Shown: positions 16,585-23,251 of the stretch, one piece after another
How positions within the stretch are numbered: position 1 is the first letter of the stretch
Layout: every line of letters starts with the position of its first letter
NCBI GenBank assembly: GCA_020436835.1
Contig: JAGQWZ010000130.1
Location: 1 to 35,584, forward strand
From: Saprospiraceae bacterium
GTDB taxonomy: Bacteria; Bacteroidota; Bacteroidia; Chitinophagales; Saprospiraceae
Direction: 5' to 3'
Length of the DNA: 35,584 nt
Made by a program: the position numbers and the translations under genes
Notes under the pieces: generated by a model
Database searches by the model: none
Told to the model about the DNA's origin: nothing
What the model saw: the letters and a program-made list of their open reading frames with translations, nothing else

Positions 16585-17433
16585 ATGCACATATTTACTA
16601 CTGTCGAGCAAGTACAAGAATTTCTGGCGTCCAAAAGGCAAAATAATGCGCGAATTGCTTTTGTACCCACCCTGGGCGCTCTGCATGTGGGGCATCTGGC
16701 ATTGATGAAGCATGCGCAACAAATCGCTGATGTCACGGTGGCAAGTATCTTTGTTAATCCGACTCAATTCAATGATCCGGAAGATCTTAAAAAATATCCC
16801 CGCCCTTTACGGTCAGATATTCACCAACTCACTATCTCCAAAGTTGATGTCCTGTTTCTTCCAATGGACGATGAAATTTACCCCCCGGGAAAAGATCTGT
16901 CTGTACACATAGACCTGGATCATCTTACGAATGTACTGGAAGGACCTACCCGCCCGGGACACTTTAAGGGGGTTGTCACTGTAGTGAAAAGACTATTGGA
17001 TATCGTACAACCCGATTTCCTGATTATGGGTCAGAAAGACTATCAACAGCAGGCGATCATTTCTGAAATGATCAGACAACTTCAAATCCCAACCAAACTG
17101 ATCAGGCATCCTACGGAGCGCGCAGACGATGGTCTTGCGCTCAGCTCCCGAAATGTACGAATCGACCCCAAACACAGACCGGTGGCGAACACCCTTTATC
17201 AAGCCCTTCAGAAAGCGAAAAGACTCCAATTCCGAAAAAATCCGAAGGAAGTGGTTGCCCTGTGTTCCGATATGATTGAGGAGCAAGGCTTTAACCTGGA
17301 ATACTTTGCATTGGTAGACGGGGAGAATCTTCAACCGATCCGGGAATGGAATACTTCTGCGAGTATAGTTGCATGTGTGGCGGCCTGGTTAGGAGAAGTG
17401 CGCCTGATCGACAATGAGATCATCCGAGAATAG
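16585..17433 (+). CDS. panC: Pantothenate synthetase
   Basis: Condenses pantoate and beta-alanine with ATP in the cytoplasm, the last step of pantothenate (vitamin B5, coenzyme A) synthesis. 282 aa from ATG at 16585; an in-frame TTG at 16558 would add nine poor residues. Nucleotide-binding motifs are in place: PTLGALHVGH (28-37, family HIGH-like; Glu of the usual HEGH is Val here), FVNPTQF (56-62), GQKDYQQ (149-155) and LSSRN (186-190, KMSKS-like). C-terminal domain ends in AWLGEVRLIDN as in other PanC. No panB or panD nearby. It follows the GH113-like gene closely, an arrangement without obvious metabolic logic. Confidence 0.96.
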   Translation: MHIFTTVEQVQEFLASKRQNNARIAFVPTLGALHVGHLALMKHAQQIADVTVASIFVNPTQFNDPEDLKKYPRPLRSDIHQLTISKVDVLFLPMDDEIYPPGKDLSVHIDLDHLTNVLEGPTRPGHFKGVVTVVKRLLDIVQPDFLIMGQKDYQQQAIISEMIRQLQIPTKLIRHPTERADDGLALSSRNVRIDPKHRPVANTLYQALQKAKRLQFRKNPKEVVALCSDMIEEQGFNLEYFALVDGENLQPIREWNTSASIVACVAAWLGEVRLIDNEIIRE

Positions 17434-17584
17434 GTCTTGAATCCCTTCTGCGGGTTGGATAATTCGGAAAATTGATTCCTTTGGTCGAGGAAACTTGACT
17501 CGTTACGGCAATGCAGGTTAATTCATAGAGCAATATATAGCAATGAAAATAAGTTTGTGCTTAAATCTCAATTACTTTTAATAT

Positions 17585-17592
17585 TAACTTTG
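17585..17592 (+). promoter_or_regulatory. -7 promoter element, possibly giving a leaderless mRNA
   Basis: TAACTTTG fits TAnnTTTG exactly and lies five bases before the ATG of the small lipoprotein gene. A start of transcription 4-7 nt downstream would coincide with the ATG. No TTG is found at the normal -33 distance; the nearest TTTG is about 26 nt upstream. Confidence 0.45.
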
Positions 17593-17597
17593 GCAAA

Positions 17598-18095
17598 ATG
17601 AATAGTTTTCGAATCCTCTTCGGTATTGTTTTGATGAGCTATTTAGCTACTTCCTGTCAGGTCATGCAGTGTGGTCCGGACAAGGATTCATTTCTATCAA
17701 AATATGACAAATTTATCGATAAGGTGGACCGCTTGGACATGGATGTTTCCGATGAAAAATGGAACAAATATGACGAAGAGTTCAAGGTCTACATTGAGGA
17801 CTGCTACGATCATTTCGAGCAGGATCTTACTAATAAGGAACGTCGTCGCTTTTGGATGAAAACACTGAAATACTATGCTACCCGATATGGCGAAGGAATG
17901 CTTAACGAATTGTCAAGAAAAGATGGTATTTCCGAAAAAATTGAAAAAAACATTGAAGATGCCTTAGAAGTCACCGGCCGGGATCTCGAAGATTTTGTCA
18001 ATAAGAACATGGCAGAAATAGAAGATTTGGTGCGGGACATAGGGGATGACCTTGAAGATTGGGCAGCTAAACTAAAAGAGATCCTGCAAGAATGA
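17598..18095 (+). CDS. Small helical lipoprotein of unknown function
   Basis: A 165-aa protein with lipobox YLATSC (Cys20) after a hydrophobic signal, so it should be attached to a membrane facing the periplasm or surface. The mature part is charged and predicted almost wholly helical (SKYDKFIDKVDRLDMD; ENIEDALEVTGRDLEDFVNK), rich in Asp/Glu, like short Bacteroidota lipoproteins of the DUF6565 kind, an assignment I cannot confirm. The ATG at 17598 is required, as the next Met leaves too short a signal. The stop lies six bp before the WecA-type gene, suggesting cotranscription and perhaps an envelope-polysaccharide context. Confidence 0.85.
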   Translation: MNSFRILFGIVLMSYLATSCQVMQCGPDKDSFLSKYDKFIDKVDRLDMDVSDEKWNKYDEEFKVYIEDCYDHFEQDLTNKERRRFWMKTLKYYATRYGEGMLNELSRKDGISEKIEKNIEDALEVTGRDLEDFVNKNMAEIEDLVRDIGDDLEDWAAKLKEILQE

Positions 18096-18101
18096 CGATG
18101 T

Positions 18102-19163
18102 ATGTATGACATCATATTAAGTTTTATTACCGCTTTCACCTTGACTTATTTTGCGATACCGTCGATCATAAATATCGCAGCCAAAAAAAATCTGGTGGAC
18201 GAACCCGATGAACGCAAGGCTCACTCCACCCCTACCCCTTCATTGGGTGGCATTGGTATCTTCGCCGGTGTAATTTTTAGCATTGTGCTCTGGACCCCCT
18301 TCCATGTTTTTGGTGACCTTCAATACCTTTTATGCTCTTTTATTATTGTTTTTCTGATTGGAGCCAAAGACGACATCTTACCGATGGCCCCCTGGAAAAA
18401 ATTAGCCGGTGAAATACTGGCAGCCGCCATCCTGGTGCTAAAATCCAATGTCAAACTCAGTAGTCTTTATGGCGTTTTTGGTATTTACGATATTCCCGAT
18501 GTGGTCAGCATTCCCTTTTCCATTTTTGTTATCATGGTTATTATAAATGCTTTCAATCTGATTGATGGCATAAATGGCCTTTCCGGCAGTATCAGTACAT
18601 TGATCGCGTTGGTACTGGGCACCTGGTTCTTCCTAATTGACCATGTCGAGTTAGCCATTGTCGCATTTGCCCTGGCGGGATCGACCATTGCCTTCTTAAA
18701 ATACAATTTCACTCCAGCCAAAATATTTATGGGAGATACCGGCTCTCTGCTGGTAGGTTTGATTTGTGCAATTTTAACTATTCAGTTCATCGAGATCCAC
18801 AAGACGTTGGAGAACTCAATTTATGCAATAAAAGCAGTTCCGGCTGTAGCTATCGGTATTCTCATCTTACCACTTTTCGATACACTCAGAGTATTTGTAA
18901 CCCGTATTTTAAAAGGAAAATCTCCTCTCACGGCTGACCGGAATCATATCCACCACTTGCTCATTGATTGTGGGTTAAGTCATATGCAAGCCACTGGTGT
19001 TCTCGTACTAACGAATGTGATTTTCATCTACACCGTATTCACTTTACAAAACCTGGGTACTTTCAAGTTGCTCATAATCATCACATCTGCTGCTATCCTT
19101 TTAACTGCACTGTTGATTTATCTGCGTAATCGATATCGTATCAAACAAAAAATGCAACTTTAA
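18102..19163 (+). CDS. WecA/TagO-type undecaprenyl-phosphate sugar-1-phosphate transferase
   Basis: A 353-aa polytopic membrane enzyme of the MraY/WecA (glycosyltransferase 4) superfamily. It transfers a sugar 1-phosphate, typically GlcNAc-1-P from UDP-GlcNAc, to undecaprenyl phosphate, starting surface polysaccharide or teichoic-acid-like synthesis. Conserved loops are all present: VDEPDERKAHSTPTPSLGG (32-50), GAKDDILPMAPWKK, NAFNLIDGINGLSG, FMGDTGSLLVG and the C-terminal His motif NHIHHLL that separates WecA-like members from MraY. About ten membrane helices. It lies between the small lipoprotein gene (6 bp) and crcB (3 bp), so an operon is likely. Confidence 0.92.
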   Translation: MYDIILSFITAFTLTYFAIPSIINIAAKKNLVDEPDERKAHSTPTPSLGGIGIFAGVIFSIVLWTPFHVFGDLQYLLCSFIIVFLIGAKDDILPMAPWKKLAGEILAAAILVLKSNVKLSSLYGVFGIYDIPDVVSIPFSIFVIMVIINAFNLIDGINGLSGSISTLIALVLGTWFFLIDHVELAIVAFALAGSTIAFLKYNFTPAKIFMGDTGSLLVGLICAILTIQFIEIHKTLENSIYAIKAVPAVAIGILILPLFDTLRVFVTRILKGKSPLTADRNHIHHLLIDCGLSHMQATGVLVLTNVIFIYTVFTLQNLGTFKLLIIITSAAILLTALLIYLRNRYRIKQKMQL

Positions 19164-19166
19164 TGC

Positions 19167-19520
19167 ATGGAATGGATAGCCGTATTTCTGGGTGGAGGCT
19201 TGGGAAGTCTGGTTCGTTATTCAATCGCCAGATTTTTTTCTCCTCAACAATTCTCCTTTGCCTGGGCCACTTTAACCGCCAATTTGATCAGTTGCATCAT
19301 CCTGGGCATATTGATCAGCGTATTTACGAAATCTGATTCGCCGGCCCGGTTGTTTTGGATGGTCGGGTTTTGCGGGGGCTTCAGTACTTTTTCCACCTTC
19401 ACTGCCGAGACCTATGCATTCTTGCAGGATGGTGAATGGTTGCTGGTTTTTTCAAATATCTTCGGAAGTATACTGATCTGCCTGCTTGGACTGGTGATTG
19501 GGGTCAGATTGGCTTCGTAA
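19167..19520 (+). CDS. crcB: Fluoride channel CrcB/Fluc
   Basis: A 117-aa four-helix membrane protein that exports fluoride as a dual-topology dimer. Seen are GGGLGSLVRY near the N-terminus, the pore Asn39 in TLTANLIS, and the diagnostic GFCGGFSTFSTF (67-78) that includes the Phe-box and central Na+ break. Its length matches the family. The gene starts three bases after the wecA-type stop, so it is translated from the same message; no fluoride riboswitch was found, as expected for an internal operon gene. Ends 38 bp from the convergent ileS. Confidence 0.95.
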   Translation: MEWIAVFLGGGLGSLVRYSIARFFSPQQFSFAWATLTANLISCIILGILISVFTKSDSPARLFWMVGFCGGFSTFSTFTAETYAFLQDGEWLLVFSNIFGSILICLLGLVIGVRLAS

Positions 19521-19558
19521 AAGCCGAATATTGCATTGGTTAAAATGCAAACAAAATA

Positions 19559-22500
19559 TCACACCAGTTTTAATCCAATCTCGATCGATACGTCATCGAA
19601 AAGCTCAACCGGCTCACCGTTGGGTGCAACCTCCAATCGAATATCATCAGCAAGAACCTCATCCTTAATATAGCTGGAAAAATGTTCGATCGCCGGAACG
19701 ACTGACTCATGATCCTGCAACGATACAACGATGCGATCGGTGACATTAAAATCATATTGCTTACGAAGGTTTTGAATCCGGTTTACCAATTCCCTGGCCA
19801 TGCCTTCTGCCAACAATTTATCGTCAAGGGTAATATCCAGGGCTACAGTCAAGTCGCCATCGCTAGCCACCTGCCATCCGGGAATATCTTCAGAGGCAAT
19901 AACGACATCGTCTAAAGTCAGTGGATAATTCTCCCCTTCAATTATCAGCGTATACGTACCACTTTTCTCAAACCCCGCGATTTCACCTTGCGACATATCC
20001 TGGATCATCTGGTTTGCAGGTTTCATATGCGCACCTAAACGCTTGCCTAACGTCTTGAAATTTGGTTTGACTTTCTTAGTGATCAGACCAGTAGTATCGG
20101 TAATATATTCAACGCCCTTTATATTAACCTCAGACAATATCAGATCTTTTACGGCTTCCACCTGTTCCTTAAAACCGGGGTCCAGAATGGGCAGCAGTAC
20201 TCTTTTCAGGGGTTGTCTCACCCGTATATTCTCCTTCTTGCGTAAGGACAAGATCAGTGAAGAGATGCGCTGGGCATAAGACATGCGCTCTTCCAATTTT
20301 ACATCCCGAATGGTATCATCTGACTGTGGGAATGCACTGAGGTGAATAGATTCAAATGCCTCTTTCCCTGTTACTTGGTTCAGATTCAGAAAGAGCCACT
20401 CTGCAAAAAATGGTGATATCGGTGCCATCATTTTCGCAACCGTCTCAAGACAGGTATATAAAGTCTGGTAAGCCGAAATCTTATCTTTTGTGTACTCCCC
20501 TTTCCAAAATCTGCGTCGGGACAATCGAACGTACCAATTACTTAGATGATCATTGACAAAATCGTAGATTCTGCGGGCGGCATTAGTCGGTTCATAGGAA
20601 GCATACTCTTCATTGACATCTTTCACTAATGAATTCAAGACCGATAAAATCCATCGATCGATTTCGGCCCGCTCCGATAACGCAACATTATCTTCCTTAT
20701 AGACAAATCCATCAATATTGGCATATAGACTAAAAAAGGCGTAGGTATTAAATAGCGTACCGAAGAACTTCCTCTGCACCTCTTCAATTCCGGCAACATC
20801 AAATTTAAGGTTGTCCCAGGGCTGAGCATTGCTGATCATATACCAGCGTGTAGCATCGGCACCATATTTCTCCAACGTCTCAAACGGTTCTACGGAGTTA
20901 CCCAGTCTCTTCGACATTTTACGCCCCTCTTTATCCAGAACCAATCCATTTGATACCACATTCCTGAATGCAATACTATCAAATGCCATCACACCGATGG
21001 CATGGAGCGTAAAAAACCAACCCCGGGTCTGATCTACTCCTTCAGCAATAAAATCTGCCGGATAATTCTCTTTAAATACACTTTCATTTTCGAATGGATA
21101 GTGCCATTGGGCGTAAGGCATCGATCCACTATCAAACCACACATCTATCAGATCTTCCTCCCTCTCCATGAGTTCTCCAGCGGGGGACACCAGCACGATT
21201 TCATCAATAAATGGGCGGTGCAAGTCGGCTGGCACCTCCTGGTTCAGATTGAGAATCTGATTGGCTTCTTCAATCTCCCGGGATAATTCGGCAACAGAAC
21301 CAATACATTTCTCGACGCTGCCATCTTTCGTCCTCCATATAGGAAGTGGGGTTCCCCAGTACCTTGACCGGGATAAGTTCCAATCCTGAAGATTCTCGAG
21401 CCAATTTCCAAATCTCTTTTCTCCGGTATGTTTTGGTTTCCAGTTTATTGTTTTGTTCAATTCAACCATGCGGTCTTTGACTGCGGTAGACCGGATAAAC
21501 CAACTATCCAGCGGATAGTAAAGCACCGGCTTGTCTGTCCTCCAGCAATGAGGATAATTATGGCTGTACTTCTGGATATTGAAAGCTTTATTTTCCTTTT
21601 TAAGTTTTACGGTAATATCGATGTCAACATTTTCATAATTGGGATCATCGGTGTAATCCTTTACGTAGCGACCGGCAAATTCTCCGGCATCGGAGGTGAA
21701 CTTTCCTTGTCGGTCAACCAGCGTGAGGCTCCCGATTCCATACTTCTTTGCGACCCGCATATCATCCGCTCCAAAAGAAGGGGCAATATGCACAATCCCG
21801 GTTCCATCTTCAGTACTTACAAAGTCTCCAAGCAGTACTTTAAAGGCATCCCCATCCACCGGCTGGGCGAATGGCAGCAACTGTTCATATTGGATGCCTT
21901 CCAGTGATTCACCGGTAAACTCTCCGGTGATATGGTACGGAATCAAGGGGTCCGTTTCCTTGAATTGACTAATATCTTCCTGTTCCTGTTCAGGTTTAAA
22001 CCAGTAGGAAAGCAGTTCTTTTGCCAAGATCAAATTGACTGGAAGTTTAGTGTATGGATTATAGGTCTCAACCCGCACATAGTCGATCTTTTTGCCTACA
22101 GCCAGTGCCGTGTTTGAAGGCAAGGTCCAGGGAGTGGTCGTCCATGCCAGGAAAAACAGATCACCAGCTTTTACTCCGTCAAACAAGAAGGCTGAATTCT
22201 CATCCTTTATAACCTTGAATTGTGCCACCGCACTGATGTCTTTGACATCTTTATATGCACCCGGCATATTGAGTTCGTGGGAACTCAACCCGGTTCCTGC
22301 TGCCGGTGAATATGGCTGAATGGTATAGCCCTTATAAAGCAATCCTTTATCATATAAGCGCTTAAGAAGAAACCAAATGGTCTCGATGTAGTCATTTTCG
22401 AAAGTGATGTAGGGGTGTTCTAGGTCGACCCAATATCCCATCTTTCGGGTAAGGTCATCCCATAGATCCTTAAACCGCATCACTGCTTTACGACATTCGG

Positions 22501-22852
22501 CATTATAGTCAGCGACCGAGATTTTGGCACCGATATCTTCCTTGGTGATGCCCAGCTCTTTTTCTACCGTAAGTTCTATCGGCAACCCATGGGTATCCCA
22601 TCCTCCCTTTCGCAAGACTCTTTCTCCCAACATTGTGTGATACCGGCAGAACAAGTCTTTAACTGTTCGTGATATGACGTGATGTATCCCCGGTCTGCCA
22701 TTGGCAGAAGGAGGACCTTCGTAAAACACATAAGACCTGGATCTACCTTCCGGGGCAATGCTCTTTTCAAAGATTTTGTTTTCAAGCCAAAATCGATTTA
22801 TTTCCTGATCGATAGCCGGCAGATCCAGCTTTTTAAATGATCGATAATTCAT
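19559..22852 (-). CDS. ileS: Isoleucyl-tRNA synthetase, type 2 (IleS2) with GXHH signature
   Basis: Charges tRNA-Ile with isoleucine; class I synthetase, cytoplasmic, 1097 aa. N-terminal catalytic fold begins with YEGPPSANGRPGIHHV; the HIGH motif is G55-I56-H57-H58, that is, GXHH instead of HXGH. The KMSKS loop is KMSKR (645-649) in EGRKMSKRLGNSVEP. The editing domain (CP1; threonine-rich WTTTPWTLPSN) is present, followed by the anticodon-binding domain and a long C-terminal extension with the DUF5915-like region of the eukaryote-like IleS2 group; no C-terminal Zn knuckle like that of E. coli IleS. IleS2 enzymes are naturally mupirocin-insensitive. Single gene, convergent with crcB and divergent from the tail-fibre-like gene. 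Confidence 0.97.
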   Translation of the reverse strand: MNYRSFKKLDLPAIDQEINRFWLENKIFEKSIAPEGRSRSYVFYEGPPSANGRPGIHHVISRTVKDLFCRYHTMLGERVLRKGGWDTHGLPIELTVEKELGITKEDIGAKISVADYNAECRKAVMRFKDLWDDLTRKMGYWVDLEHPYITFENDYIETIWFLLKRLYDKGLLYKGYTIQPYSPAAGTGLSSHELNMPGAYKDVKDISAVAQFKVIKDENSAFLFDGVKAGDLFFLAWTTTPWTLPSNTALAVGKKIDYVRVETYNPYTKLPVNLILAKELLSYWFKPEQEQEDISQFKETDPLIPYHITGEFTGESLEGIQYEQLLPFAQPVDGDAFKVLLGDFVSTEDGTGIVHIAPSFGADDMRVAKKYGIGSLTLVDRQGKFTSDAGEFAGRYVKDYTDDPNYENVDIDITVKLKKENKAFNIQKYSHNYPHCWRTDKPVLYYPLDSWFIRSTAVKDRMVELNKTINWKPKHTGEKRFGNWLENLQDWNLSRSRYWGTPLPIWRTKDGSVEKCIGSVAELSREIEEANQILNLNQEVPADLHRPFIDEIVLVSPAGELMEREEDLIDVWFDSGSMPYAQWHYPFENESVFKENYPADFIAEGVDQTRGWFFTLHAIGVMAFDSIAFRNVVSNGLVLDKEGRKMSKRLGNSVEPFETLEKYGADATRWYMISNAQPWDNLKFDVAGIEEVQRKFFGTLFNTYAFFSLYANIDGFVYKEDNVALSERAEIDRWILSVLNSLVKDVNEEYASYEPTNAARRIYDFVNDHLSNWYVRLSRRRFWKGEYTKDKISAYQTLYTCLETVAKMMAPISPFFAEWLFLNLNQVTGKEAFESIHLSAFPQSDDTIRDVKLEERMSYAQRISSLILSLRKKENIRVRQPLKRVLLPILDPGFKEQVEAVKDLILSEVNIKGVEYITDTTGLITKKVKPNFKTLGKRLGAHMKPANQMIQDMSQGEIAGFEKSGTYTLIIEGENYPLTLDDVVIASEDIPGWQVASDGDLTVALDITLDDKLLAEGMARELVNRIQNLRKQYDFNVTDRIVVSLQDHESVVPAIEHFSSYIKDEVLADDIRLEVAPNGEPVELFDDVSIEIGLKLV

Positions 22853-23251
22853 GCTTTTACTCCTCTACAGAAACTTCATTTAAAAAATGAGTGCAAAGAT
22901 AATAGTTTGTTTGTCCCGGCACCACTCCCACATTCAAATATAAAAACTGACCAGAGGAAATATTACAATTGCTACTCATCCACTTATATATGAAGTTTAT
23001 TTTTCTATAAACAAAAGAGTTTGTGGAAAATAAAAATTGACTGAAAATTACTTAGCTTTACTAGTAGCGAAGAATCCGTAGAAAGTCTTTTCTTCCCTCT
23101 ATTTATTAAGTTTCACCAGTGCCTTAGGCACTTCGTACTAGACTTTTTTATTTGGCTTCTGTGGTAGTTTAACCAGAGCTGCTTACGGACGTGTAAAGAT
23201 TTTCTCTTAAGGATTCTTGTGCAATTTTAATTTCTTTAGAAAACCAATCCC
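22853..23251. other. Divergent 399-bp intergenic region with inverted repeats
   Basis: Carries the ileS promoter on the minus strand and the unmapped promoter of the plus-strand tail-fibre-like gene. Between 23070 and 23218 a nested set of inverted repeats lies just upstream of the plus-strand gene: outer arms AAGAATCC / GGATTCTT, inner AGTGCC/GGCACT (23118-23132) and TGGT/ACCA (about 23162-23175). This would fold into a structured 5' leader; no known riboswitch pattern was recognised. Confidence 0.5.
22935..22968 (-). promoter_or_regulatory. Candidate ileS promoter
   Basis: On the minus strand TTG (22968-22966), a 23-nt spacer and TATATTTG (22942-22935) match the Bacteroidota consensus, with a slightly long spacer. 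Predicted leader about 75 nt. A second -7-like box TATCTTTG at 22901-22894 has no -33 partner. Confidence 0.55.
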
